From an uncultured Desulfomonile sp. (GTDB taxonomy: Bacteria > Desulfobacterota > Desulfomonilia > Desulfomonilales > Desulfomonilaceae), in assembly GCA_903952205.1 (NCBI GenBank), contig CAJBEZ010000071.1:1-64000 (forward strand): DNA of 64,000 nt. The letters are read 5' to 3'. The translations under genes and the position numbers were made by a program. This document shows, piece after piece, positions 42,353 through 51,793 of this stretch. Positions within the stretch are counted from its first letter, which is position 1; each line of letters begins with the position of its first letter. The notes beneath the pieces are model-generated. The model saw only the letters and a program-made list of their open reading frames with translations, did no database searches and was not told where the DNA came from.

Positions 42353-43501
42353 ATGCGGGTAGGGATAGACACATTCGGCGCAGACGGTGGAAAGTCCGGG
42401 TTAAGCCAGTATATCATCAAGCTTCTTCAGCAGTTGGCCTTGATTCCAAATGGGCCGGAATTCGAAGTCATAGTGTACGATGATGAGAAATCGTTATTTA
42501 TTCCGCCCGGCGATAAAATGGCGCCTATCTGTTTCAGTAAAAGATTACATAATCCACTAATCAATCTCGCATGGCATCTGGTTGGCCTACCCCGTCTTTG
42601 CCAAAAGCGGGGCTACGATGTGTTGTTTCTACCGGCGGCGAACAGAAGGGCCCCATTCTGGCTTCCATGTCCATCAGTCGGAACAGTGCACGACTTCTCG
42701 AGCACTCATGTTGAAGACAAATACGACAAAGCGAGAATGTTTTTTATAAAGCGATATACCCCGGTTTTGATTCGTAGGCTCAACATGGTGCTTACCGTCA
42801 GCGAGAACAGCAAGAGAGATATTGTGAGCTTTTGCGGCATCCCTGAGGAAAAAGTCGTGGTGACTCCTAATGGAGTGGACCTGGAAGTTTATTTCCCGCA
42901 ACCGGGGAATTCGGCTCTTGAGAGACTTCAGGCCAAGTACGCCATTCGGTCCCCATATATTCTTTATGTGTCGAGAATAGAACATCCGGGCAAGAATCAT
43001 GTTCGCCTAATCAACGCATTCAGTCAGTTGAAGGCCAAAACCAAGATTCCTCATCAACTAGTTATTGCCGGCACTCCGTGGGGACGAGCGGAAGAAGTTT
43101 ATGACACGGCGGCCCGATCCCAATACACTGAAGACATTTCATTTATTGGATTTGTGGATGGATCAGACCTTCCTTCACTTTACGGCGCTGCGGATCTTTT
43201 TGTCTTCCCATCTCTATATGAGGGTTTCGGAATGCCGATTCTCGAAGCGATGGCGTGCGGGACACCGGTGGTTTGTTCCAATGTGTCTTCTATGCCGGAA
43301 GTGGCTGGAGACGCGGCGCTCCTATTTGATCCTTACGATGAGGATGATATTTGTAGAGTTATGGAAGAAACACTTGAGAATGATGAACTTCGTGGGAAAT
43401 TAGTTCAGAAAGGTATTGAAAGAAGCGGTCTATTCAGTTGGGCCAATGCAGCCCACAAGACCCTCGAAGTCATATACCAGGTTCACAAGGATAACACTTG
43501 A
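42353..43501 (+). CDS. Family 4 glycosyltransferase C
   Basis: The protein is 382 residues from ATG 42353 (AAGGAACATCTC site); the frame is open back to 42266 inside the previous gene. It is a mannosyltransferase-like GT4 with GKSGLSQY at the N-terminus, YILYVSRIEHPGKNH, and YEGFGMPILEAMACG at the donor site. It overlaps the uridine kinase gene by four bases (TTGA). Confidence 0.9.
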   Translation: MRVGIDTFGADGGKSGLSQYIIKLLQQLALIPNGPEFEVIVYDDEKSLFIPPGDKMAPICFSKRLHNPLINLAWHLVGLPRLCQKRGYDVLFLPAANRRAPFWLPCPSVGTVHDFSSTHVEDKYDKARMFFIKRYTPVLIRRLNMVLTVSENSKRDIVSFCGIPEEKVVVTPNGVDLEVYFPQPGNSALERLQAKYAIRSPYILYVSRIEHPGKNHVRLINAFSQLKAKTKIPHQLVIAGTPWGRAEEVYDTAARSQYTEDISFIGFVDGSDLPSLYGAADLFVFPSLYEGFGMPILEAMACGTPVVCSNVSSMPEVAGDAALLFDPYDEDDICRVMEETLENDELRGKLVQKGIERSGLFSWANAAHKTLEVIYQVHKDNT

Positions 43502-44130
43502 ACAGTAAGAGCCCGCACATCATCGGCATATCAGGCGCCACTTGCTCTGGAAAATCCAGCCTGGCAAAGAGGATTAGGGACAGGCTAACGGGCAAAAGCA
43601 TTTCTATAATATCTTGTGATTGGTACTACCGCGACCTCTCAGCATTAACGCCTTCCGAAAGAGAGAACTGTAATTTCGATGTGCCGGAAGCATTGGAAAT
43701 GGACTTGCTCCGCCGTGACCTCGAATCACTTGCTGTGGGAAACGACATTTTTAGACCGGTATACGATTATTCCACGCACACCAGAGCCTCTCATTCAATC
43801 CAGGTCACTCCAGGCCACATCATCATAGTCGAAGGGCTTTTCGTATTATATTGGGAGGAAATTCGTCAATTATTAAATACCAAGGTGTTTGTCTTCCTTA
43901 CAGACGATGAATCACTGGCCAGAAGACTTGACAGAGATGTAAGGGAAAGAGGACGGACGCGGCAATCGGTTATAGATCAATATCAAACAACGGTCGAACC
44001 CATGACCCGTAAATTTGTGCTTCCCACAAGGCGCTTTGCCGACATCCTGGTTCGTGGAACAGACCCTATTGAAGATTCAGCGGAATCCGTAATAAGCCGC
44101 CTCCCTTGTGTCCGGAAGAATTCGACTTGA
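43498..44130 (+). CDS. udk: Uridine kinase
   Basis: This 210-residue P-loop kinase of the uridine/phosphoribulokinase family phosphorylates uridine or cytidine. It has Walker A GATCSGKSS, the substrate-site DWYYRDLS, the FDVPEAL block, a DYSTHTR loop and RRLDRDVRERGR lid. It starts at TTG 43498, overlapping the stop of the upstream GT4. Its place inside the transferase operon suggests a role in supplying UTP for UDP-sugars or a relaxed specificity for another nucleoside-like substrate. Confidence 0.88.
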   Translation: MNSKSPHIIGISGATCSGKSSLAKRIRDRLTGKSISIISCDWYYRDLSALTPSERENCNFDVPEALEMDLLRRDLESLAVGNDIFRPVYDYSTHTRASHSIQVTPGHIIIVEGLFVLYWEEIRQLLNTKVFVFLTDDESLARRLDRDVRERGRTRQSVIDQYQTTVEPMTRKFVLPTRRFADILVRGTDPIEDSAESVISRLPCVRKNST

Positions 44131-44265
44131 AACAGCGGATTTGTATAATGAGCATGAATCAGGTGTTTCTCGTTGAGTATGAATTTGCAATATTTTTCCT
44201 TTCAACGAACTGTCCAGACTGGTAGATCGGACCCGTAAGTTATTGGTCGGAAGAGTATAAGGTCT

Positions 44266-45657
44266 ATGACAGATGATAGCCGACAAAACCGAGTCAGAGA
44301 AAAAGAAATAGAGACATTTAACAGTCACTATTCTCGTCTTGGAGCCGCTCGAAGAAAACTGAGAAGATATTTTCGCTCAATATCATGGTTCATTAAAATG
44401 AAACTTAAACCCCTTCCAAAACGATGCTTTGACTTACTATTATCATTATCCGCCGTTGTGATTCTCTCCCCTATCCTGATGCTGGGGTTCATATTTTCGC
44501 GGTTTTCATTTTATCGTATCCCGAGATATGGAAAAGGGCTCTTAATTTATGACGAACTCTCCTTCAGAATCGAAAATGGACGGGGGGGGGATCTTGTCAA
44601 GAAACTTCATTTGACCAACCTGCCCATTTTAATTAACGTCATCAGTGGAGACATGTCCTTCGTGGGGCCTCGCCCGATGTCCCCCGAAGATGTGAATCTT
44701 CTCGATAGGGGGATGCGCAGGCGTCATGACGTCAGGCCTGGACTCGTTTCTCTCTGGTGGATACGCCGGCGGGCTAACATCAATTATGGGACAGAGATCG
44801 CTGTTGATCTGGAGTACATCGATAATCAGGGATTATTCAGCGACATTGGAATTCTCCTAAGAGCCATCCCAGCGATATTACTTGGCGACGCAGTCGGTTC
44901 CTCTGATAAAGAGTTAAGAATCCTGGGCATCCCAATAGATAACCTTACTATGGAACAGGCCGTAGACACCATCCTGAAATGGCTCAGCGAGCCAGGGGCT
45001 AAACAGGTCTGCTTCGTCAACGCTGATTGCGCAAACATTGCGTATAAAGATAACGACTACCTTAAAGTCCTTACCGGCGCCGATCTTTGCCTGGCGGATG
45101 GAGTCGGTCTTAAACTGGCGGGCAAAATCCTGTCTCAGGATATAGCTCAAAATGTCAATGGCACTGATATGTTCCCCATCCTCTGTGAGCGTCTTTCCGG
45201 CACTCACGTAAAATTATTCTTGTTGGGGGCGAGGGCTGAGGTAGTTCAAGGACTAGTGGACTGGATTAGCAGGCATCACCCGGGAGTTCAGTTAGCGGGA
45301 TATCACCACGGATATTTCGATCCGAATGACGAAAATAAAGTTATTGAAAGCATAAGAGACTCCGGGGCTCATTTGCTTCTGGTAGCCTTCGGAGCGCCCA
45401 GGCAGGACGTTTGGATCAACCGGCGTCTTGGAGAAACAGGAACCAGGGTCGCCATAGGTGTTGGTGGACTTTTTGATTTCTATTCCGGCCGACTTCCCCG
45501 CGCTCCATTGTGGATGAGAGAAATTGGTATTGAATGGCTTTACAGGATGCTTCAGGAACCAGGTCGTCTATGGAAGCGTTATCTGATAGGAAATTGCGTT
45601 TTCCTTTTTAGGGTCTTGAAGGAAAAACTTTTTCCGGGAAGGCGAAGAAACGCTTAA
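44266..45657 (+). CDS. Fusion of inactive PGT-like domain and WecG/TagA/CpsF glycosyltransferase
   Basis: Residues about 50-212 are a shortened PGT domain with a membrane segment (about 58-80) and SGDMSFVGPRP, but the Asp-Glu of the active motif is Thr117-Asn118 in LHLTNLPILI and the KFRSM loop is missing. Residues about 225-463 are a GT26 WecG/TagA/CpsF domain with VNADCANI, LADGVG, VNGTDMF and VAFGAPRQDVWI, all intact. GT26 enzymes add the second sugar to an undecaprenyl-PP-sugar. A G9 tract (44582-44590) lies in the coding sequence. The tri-domain paralogue follows after four bases. Confidence 0.88.
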   Translation: MTDDSRQNRVREKEIETFNSHYSRLGAARRKLRRYFRSISWFIKMKLKPLPKRCFDLLLSLSAVVILSPILMLGFIFSRFSFYRIPRYGKGLLIYDELSFRIENGRGGDLVKKLHLTNLPILINVISGDMSFVGPRPMSPEDVNLLDRGMRRRHDVRPGLVSLWWIRRRANINYGTEIAVDLEYIDNQGLFSDIGILLRAIPAILLGDAVGSSDKELRILGIPIDNLTMEQAVDTILKWLSEPGAKQVCFVNADCANIAYKDNDYLKVLTGADLCLADGVGLKLAGKILSQDIAQNVNGTDMFPILCERLSGTHVKLFLLGARAEVVQGLVDWISRHHPGVQLAGYHHGYFDPNDENKVIESIRDSGAHLLLVAFGAPRQDVWINRRLGETGTRVAIGVGGLFDFYSGRLPRAPLWMREIGIEWLYRMLQEPGRLWKRYLIGNCVFLFRVLKEKLFPGRRRNA

Positions 45658-45661
45658 TAAA

Positions 45662-47200
45662 ATGCTCTCAGTAATTATTTCACACGGGATCTCCGTCGCC
45701 AAGAGGGGTATCAACGAAAGATGGCCCACCCCAATGCTGCCTCTGGTAGACAAACCATTCATACAGCACGTGATGGAGTTCATACTCGATCAGGGCGGAG
45801 ACGAATCAGAAATAGTCCTCAGCCATCTTCCTGAAGAAATAGAAAGACTTCTTGGAGACGGTTCGAAATTTGGTAGTCGCTTTACGTTTCATCTTGCCAA
45901 AGATCCATCCCAACCCTATGACACTCTCAAGTCTGTTTCTTTTGAACATAAATCAAGTCCAATTCTACTGGCCCACGCTGACCGCCTACCAGATGTTGAT
46001 CTAAAGGCTTTTGTCTCAGAATTTAGGGAAAGTGACGCGGTTATGTTTCGCCTCGCAGAAACAAACGTCATTACAGAAAAATCCTTGCATTCGTCCAAGT
46101 GGTCAGGTTGGGCTTTGGTCTCCCCGACGTTTCTTGCGCAACTGCCACTGGGGATAAATGAACAGGACCTGGAGTCGCTCCTTTTTTCCTCTACCCATCA
46201 CCGTATTCGTATAGTTGAAATTGACAAATTACTTGATATTAGAACATATCAGGGTCTCCTTGATTCTAATCGGACTTTTCTCTCAGGACAATTCAGGGAC
46301 TTTGCTCCGGAAACGAGAGAGAGAAGCCATGGAGTATGGATTTCCCGTAACGCAACAGCGCACCTGTCAGCTAAGCTGTCGGCGCCGGTTTTTGTTGGAG
46401 AAAACAGTCACTTGGGAGCTGGCGCAAGGGTCGGTCCATTTGCGGTAATAAGCGAAAATTGCATCGTGGATGAGGACTCCACAGTAAGTGACGCCGTAAT
46501 CTGTCCCAACACGTACGTAGGGGTGAAAATAGATCTGAAAAATGTAGTAGTAGAGAAAAACTGGATGTTCAATGTTCGCATTGGAACCGAAGTTACAGTA
46601 ACTGATTCATTCATCCTCGGAGGCCTCACAGGAAGGTACGAAAAACGCCGGATCGAGGGTCTTGCTTCAAGGACTGTCGGCATCGCTCTGCTCTTGTTTC
46701 TTTCTCCGTTCTTGCTGGTAATTGTCCTCTTTCTCAAATTATTTAGAAACGGACCGGTTTTTTTCACAAAAGAAGTGGTAAGACTGCCCGCTCCTTCAGA
46801 TGAGTTTCTTTGGAAGACGTTTCAACTCATAAGTTTTAGACCATTTCCCGACACGTCTCGGCAAAACTCTGCAGAGAGGCATTGTGTTGAGCTTTTCTAT
46901 CGATTCCTGCCAGCCCTGATAAATGTTGCCAGAGGAGAAATGCGATTTGTTGGAATATCTCCTAGAAGTAGTCAAGATATCATGAACCTGGAAGAAGACT
47001 GGAAAACTCTCTACCTGAGATCAAAGGCGGGGATCATCACAGAAGCCTTTGTCCGTTACGGTCCGCAGCCAGCCAAAGAAGAACTCTACTCCGCTGAAGC
47101 GGTTTATTCGATAATGGGTTGCCCGAGCTACGACATGAGACTCGTCGGCAATTACATCAAGAGGGTTATCTTCGGAAAGCTTCGACGAAGAAGCGAATAA
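45662..47200 (+). CDS. Tri-domain protein 2: nucleotidyltransferase-like, beta-helix, inactive PGT-like
   Basis: The 512-residue paralogue of the protein at 14392 has the same order. The N-terminal pyrophosphorylase-like domain has PTPMLPLVDKPF but neither the GxGTRL loop nor the lysine. Hexapeptide repeats (APVFVGENSHLG, VGPFAVISEN) span about 235-310. A membrane segment (about 340-362) leads to a PGT-like domain with FLPALINVARGEMRFVGISP, where the Asp-Glu pair is Arg414-Phe415. It sits four bases behind the PGT-WecG fusion, as the first paralogue sits behind the active PGT. Likely a pseudoenzyme partner of the initiating transferases. Confidence 0.8.
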   Translation: MLSVIISHGISVAKRGINERWPTPMLPLVDKPFIQHVMEFILDQGGDESEIVLSHLPEEIERLLGDGSKFGSRFTFHLAKDPSQPYDTLKSVSFEHKSSPILLAHADRLPDVDLKAFVSEFRESDAVMFRLAETNVITEKSLHSSKWSGWALVSPTFLAQLPLGINEQDLESLLFSSTHHRIRIVEIDKLLDIRTYQGLLDSNRTFLSGQFRDFAPETRERSHGVWISRNATAHLSAKLSAPVFVGENSHLGAGARVGPFAVISENCIVDEDSTVSDAVICPNTYVGVKIDLKNVVVEKNWMFNVRIGTEVTVTDSFILGGLTGRYEKRRIEGLASRTVGIALLLFLSPFLLVIVLFLKLFRNGPVFFTKEVVRLPAPSDEFLWKTFQLISFRPFPDTSRQNSAERHCVELFYRFLPALINVARGEMRFVGISPRSSQDIMNLEEDWKTLYLRSKAGIITEAFVRYGPQPAKEELYSAEAVYSIMGCPSYDMRLVGNYIKRVIFGKLRRRSE

Positions 47201-47273
47201 GTCTATCTGCGTTCCTACAACTTTCCGAACACCGGTATGCGGCAATTTTACTTAACCCGGGAGCGAAATGGAG

Positions 47274-48221
47274 TTAGTCGCCGCTCACCATGTAATGAAC
47301 CACGATTTCCGGCGGACAGTTGAACCTTAGTGGAAGCCCCGAACTTCCGGTTCCGAGTGAGGTGTAGCCCGGCATTCCCTTGTATTCCCAAGGTCCCCTG
47401 CAATATTTTTTCTTGCAACTCGCATTGAGCCATAACGCTTTCCCTCCCGGCAAACACATTTGACCGCCGTGAGTGTGACCGGTGACTACAAAGTCCACGC
47501 CATGGCTATAAGCTTGTTCAAGGGTTTCAGGGGAATGAATCATGAGTATCTTCACAGCGCCGTCAGGGACCTCAGCAAATCCCTTCTCATAGTCATGAAG
47601 TCCATAAAAGTGCGCATCATCCAGTCCTACGATAAAGACTTTCTCTCCATCCTTTTCTATACATGACGATTCGTTCAAGAGCATGCGAACTCCATGGGCT
47701 TCCAATTTGGGAACAAACTCCAGGAAATCGTGATTCCCGAGGATTCCATAGCATCCGTGTTCACAGTTCAGATTTTTGGTAAGGGTCTCGATCTCCCTGA
47801 ATACAGGATAATAATTTCCGTGGGTGTGGAATCTGTAGTCCCCGGTGATCAAGGCCACGTCGCAATTCAAAGTCGAACAAAGCCTGCCGATATGAGCGCC
47901 CATGCCCTCGAAAACATCTAGATGCAAATCGGACAAATGCAGGATCTTAAACCCATTGAGAGCTTCGGGAAGATCTTTTGCAACGACTCGGTTGAAAACT
48001 ATTTTTTGGTCTTTAATATTCGAAAAACCCTTATCCCATCCTCTGAAGAGTTTGACAAACCAACCAAAGGCATCTAAAGCCCATTCGAGGTTCTCAAAGT
48101 GAAATCTTCCTAGACCGGGTCCCAAAGCTCGGGCCGAATGTTCGACTTGAATCTGGAGCCTTTTGGAGACGTAGTCTTTACCACATCGATCGATAACCTG
48201 CTGAAGATCATGTTTTTCCAT
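47274..48221 (-). CDS. Calcineurin-like metallophosphoesterase
   Basis: The 315-residue protein has the full two-metal phosphoesterase set: LSDLHLD, ITGDYR, LGNHDF, and GHTHGGQ. An N-terminal helical region (about 1-80) precedes the catalytic domain. It resembles YkuE/YaeI-type enzymes, some of which act on UDP-sugar lipids or cell-wall precursors. No signal peptide is visible. The gene is convergent with the polysaccharide locus and may act on nucleotide-lipid intermediates, which is a guess. Confidence 0.9.
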   Translation of the reverse strand: MEKHDLQQVIDRCGKDYVSKRLQIQVEHSARALGPGLGRFHFENLEWALDAFGWFVKLFRGWDKGFSNIKDQKIVFNRVVAKDLPEALNGFKILHLSDLHLDVFEGMGAHIGRLCSTLNCDVALITGDYRFHTHGNYYPVFREIETLTKNLNCEHGCYGILGNHDFLEFVPKLEAHGVRMLLNESSCIEKDGEKVFIVGLDDAHFYGLHDYEKGFAEVPDGAVKILMIHSPETLEQAYSHGVDFVVTGHTHGGQMCLPGGKALWLNASCKKKYCRGPWEYKGMPGYTSLGTGSSGLPLRFNCPPEIVVHYMVSGD

Positions 48222-48295
48222 ATTATTTCCTGGAATGACCTCATCTGGATTTGTTCCGATTAGGTCTTCAATTTAAAAAAAGCTCTCTTAATTCG

Positions 48296-51200
48296 CTAGG
48301 AATCTTCTTCCTTTTCGCAGGCCAAACTTCCCTTGTAATCTGCCACGGAATTAATGATTCTCAATAGTTCTCCGGATTGTATCGGCTTGGTGATGTAATC
48401 ATCCATCCCCGCTGATATGCACTTTTCCCTGTCCCCTTTTAGAGCGTGAGCGGTTAGCGCTACTATGGGCGTGAACGTTCCTGTGATTTTCTGGTGTCCC
48501 CTGATCATCGCAGTTGCTTCAAAACCATCCATTTCCGGCATTTGAACATCCATCAGGATTAGATCAAATTCCTCCATCTTTGCGGCGTCCACAGCTTTCC
48601 TCCCGTTGGAGACAGGGACGATTGAGTGTCCCATTTTCTTTAGCATTAGAATCATGAGTTTCTGATTGACCGGGTTATCCTCGGCTAAGAGAATTCTCAG
48701 ACTGCGTTCGGGTTCGGAGTCCACAACGGACGCCTCCGTCCTCACAAAACGCGATTTCACAGCATCCTGGTCTCCCAGCGCCACAATTATTTCATGCAGC
48801 AATTGCGAGTGCTTAACTGGTTTTGTCAGGTAACCGGCCACATTCAACTCCTTACACCGGTCTCCATCATCGGAAGCGTGGGATGAAGTCATAATTATTG
48901 TAGGCCCCTGATAAAGACCAGGGTTTTGACAGAGGTGATCCAGAAACTGGTATCCGTCCATTCCAGGCATTTGCACGTCTAACAGTATTATATCAAATGA
49001 AGCTTTTTCATCCCTGGATCTCTCCAAAATTGCAATGGCCTCATGTGCGTCTTTGGCTTCGAAGGGAATCATCTCCCAGTGGCAAAGGGTTTCGGTCAGG
49101 ATGAGTCTGTTGGTTGGGTTATCATCAACAATCAGAACACGTAGATTCTTAAGTCCCGCCAATTGATCGGCTGATTTTTTCACCGTCTTTTTCTTGGATG
49201 GACTAAACATGGCTGTGAAATGAAAAATGCTTCCCTTACCCAGTTCACTTTCGACCCAGACTTCTCCATTCATCAGTTCGATGAGGCGTGAAACTATGGC
49301 CAGTCCAAGCCCGGTCCCCCCGTACCGGCGAGTCGTTGAAGCGTCAACCTGTTCAAATGGCAGGAATATTTTGTCTATTTTCTCATCAGGAATCCCAATG
49401 CCCGTGTCTGCAATGGAGAATTTCAGGATCACCTCATCCTGTAACCGGCTGATGGCGCTCACAGTCAAAGTGACAAATCCCTTTGGCGTGAACTTGATCG
49501 CATTGCCGATCAAATTGGTAAGAATTTGCCTCAGTCTGGCGGGGTCTCCTACCAGCATGTGAGGAACCTCAGGCCTCACATGACACGAAACTTCGAGATC
49601 CTTTTCCCTCTGAGGACGAACGGCAAGAGCGTTCACGACATCTTCGAGCTGCTCACGAATGTTGAAGTCCAGGAAATTAAGTTCAAATTTCCCAGCCTCG
49701 ATCTTTGAAAAGTCTAAGATATCATTGATAATCATCATCATGGAATCAGCCGAAGACATAACAGCCTGGAGATATTCCCGCTGTTCATTAGTAACAGGAG
49801 TGTTCAAGACCACCTCAGTCATTCCGATGATCCCATTCATCGGTGTTCTGATTTCGTGGCTCATGTTCGCCAGGAATTCGCTCTTGGCGACACTTGCAGC
49901 CTCAGCTTTTTCCATTGCGCTTATCAGTTCAGTGATATCTATGAATGACTCGATACCCCCGGTCACATTTCCCCTGTCATCTCGAATTAAATCGGCATTC
50001 TTGAGTACGGTTAATATCCTTTGATCTTTTGATCGAATTTTACACTGCCTTCTCAATATGGGTTCCGTCGGATAATCCTCGAAAAGCCCGCACATCGTAA
50101 GGCATGGCTCATCACAGAACATAGAGCACGCCTTCCGCACCACCTCATCTTCACTTAGCCCTGTGATTCGGGAGAATTCATCGTTGACACTAATGATTTT
50201 TTTATCGACATCAGTTACAAAAATAGCTGTAGCCGCAGTTTTCAATATTTTTCTTTGAAACGCGTTAGAGTTTTGCAGCTTGTCCATCGCCATCTTTAAG
50301 TCGGAGATATCCCTGGCTATGGCCTGGAAGCCGACTATTTTCTCCCCATCGAGAAGTAACTGGACATTTTGACCTATCCAGACTATCTTTCCTCGGGCCG
50401 TTCTGATTGGCGCCTCAAAATATGTGTTAGGTATTCTTTTCCTGGCCTGATCTTCGTAAGTACGCTTTGCCATCTCCCGATATTCGGGAAGAATTGGACT
50501 GAGATAATCTCTACCCAGGATCTCATTCTCCGAAAAACCGGTTACCCTGGTTCCAACGGCGTTAATGTATGTAAAAACACCGGCCATGTCAGTTCGATAA
50601 ATAATGTCTGAGGCTTTTTCCACAAACTGCCTGTAACGTTCTTCACTCTGACTCAATGATTCTTCGGCCCTCTTGCGCTCAACCACTTCATCGTAAAGTT
50701 CTTTGTTCTTTGCCGCCAGTTCTTCCGTTCTCTCCTGAACCCGCGTTTCAAGAGTATTGTGAGCTTCATGGAGTTTCCTGAACATGGTCTGCCTGTCACT
50801 GAATCCCTTCAGAATCAGAACCACCATCAGAGCCAGACTACCCATGAGACTTATTACAACAATAATCCAAAGGAACGGGGAATGCCCCGCAAAGTAATGG
50901 GACCTGGGGACAGCGGTGACCAGGTAGAGATTGCCCGCGGAAATCTTTCTCAAAGCGACAATTAGGCTCGGCATCGAATTGTCTGTAGGTTTCACGGATT
51001 CATACAAACCATGATCAGGCAATGCGGTCGGCAACCCAAGTAAAGACTTTACATCGGTTTTGAGAAGAGAGTCTGGACCTACCAAAGCTTTTCCAGCCGG
51101 ACTTATAATGGCTGAAAAATCATCCAGCCCCTCATGAGCGTTAGCGAGTTTTTTCCGGAGAGGCTGACCCGCCAGTTTCATAATCACATATCCCTTGACC

Positions 51201-51772
51201 ACCCCCCTGTACCGGACAGGCCCATAAAGGAGAAGCGAACACTCGCCTTTGTCGCCTGAACCTTTGACAGCTATCAGCGATCCGGAATGAGCGTCGTCGA
51301 ATGTGGAAACCAGGCTGGGAAAATCGCCTACGCCCGCCAAATGTCCGGTCTTCACGATGATGTCATTGGCGTCCCGATCAAAGTAGGCTATCCAGGAAAA
51401 AGCCAGTTGACCATCTTCAACAGTTGCTTCCTGCAGTCTCCTGAACTGATCAAGCATGTCGTTCAGGGACACATTGAGGCCGTATTCTCTCGACATCCCC
51501 AGCGCCTGATTATGATAATAAGTAGATATCACCAGGTTATTTGTAAGCGTGTTAAGGTTAGCCATTCGTTGGCTGAGATATTCGTCCAAAACATCGGCGG
51601 TACCTTTGAACTCCTTGACAAAGGTATCTTTTCGAGCGTCAACCAGGGACTGAGAAGTTATGAAAAGTCGGTATAAAACATATCCATTGGCTGCAAAGAG
51701 AAGCGCAAGGACCACAACAAAAGCTATGATCCTTCCTTTGAAGCCGTTTTCCTCGCCTATTGTCTCCCTCAA
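48296..51772 (-). CDS. Hybrid sensor histidine kinase, PAS-PAS, two receivers
   Basis: The 1158-residue inner-membrane protein has TM1 (about 15-36), a periplasmic sensor of about 260 residues, TM2 (about 302-325), a coiled coil, two PAS domains (about 385-505 and 515-625), HisKA with His639 in MSHEIRTPMNG, and HATPase with NAIKFTPKG, DTGIGIP and GGTGLGLA. Two receivers follow, with phospho-Asp in LLDVQMPGMDG and LMDVQMPEMDG. No HPt domain follows. The second PAS has a Cys cluster (CSMFCDEPCLTMCG), possibly for a cofactor. It lies 21 bases downstream of the binding-protein gene, probably in one operon. Confidence 0.95.
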   Translation of the reverse strand: MRETIGEENGFKGRIIAFVVVLALLFAANGYVLYRLFITSQSLVDARKDTFVKEFKGTADVLDEYLSQRMANLNTLTNNLVISTYYHNQALGMSREYGLNVSLNDMLDQFRRLQEATVEDGQLAFSWIAYFDRDANDIIVKTGHLAGVGDFPSLVSTFDDAHSGSLIAVKGSGDKGECSLLLYGPVRYRGVVKGYVIMKLAGQPLRKKLANAHEGLDDFSAIISPAGKALVGPDSLLKTDVKSLLGLPTALPDHGLYESVKPTDNSMPSLIVALRKISAGNLYLVTAVPRSHYFAGHSPFLWIIVVISLMGSLALMVVLILKGFSDRQTMFRKLHEAHNTLETRVQERTEELAAKNKELYDEVVERKRAEESLSQSEERYRQFVEKASDIIYRTDMAGVFTYINAVGTRVTGFSENEILGRDYLSPILPEYREMAKRTYEDQARKRIPNTYFEAPIRTARGKIVWIGQNVQLLLDGEKIVGFQAIARDISDLKMAMDKLQNSNAFQRKILKTAATAIFVTDVDKKIISVNDEFSRITGLSEDEVVRKACSMFCDEPCLTMCGLFEDYPTEPILRRQCKIRSKDQRILTVLKNADLIRDDRGNVTGGIESFIDITELISAMEKAEAASVAKSEFLANMSHEIRTPMNGIIGMTEVVLNTPVTNEQREYLQAVMSSADSMMMIINDILDFSKIEAGKFELNFLDFNIREQLEDVVNALAVRPQREKDLEVSCHVRPEVPHMLVGDPARLRQILTNLIGNAIKFTPKGFVTLTVSAISRLQDEVILKFSIADTGIGIPDEKIDKIFLPFEQVDASTTRRYGGTGLGLAIVSRLIELMNGEVWVESELGKGSIFHFTAMFSPSKKKTVKKSADQLAGLKNLRVLIVDDNPTNRLILTETLCHWEMIPFEAKDAHEAIAILERSRDEKASFDIILLDVQMPGMDGYQFLDHLCQNPGLYQGPTIIMTSSHASDDGDRCKELNVAGYLTKPVKHSQLLHEIIVALGDQDAVKSRFVRTEASVVDSEPERSLRILLAEDNPVNQKLMILMLKKMGHSIVPVSNGRKAVDAAKMEEFDLILMDVQMPEMDGFEATAMIRGHQKITGTFTPIVALTAHALKGDREKCISAGMDDYITKPIQSGELLRIINSVADYKGSLACEKEEDS

Positions 51773-51793
51773 GAGATTACCTCAATTTATCGC

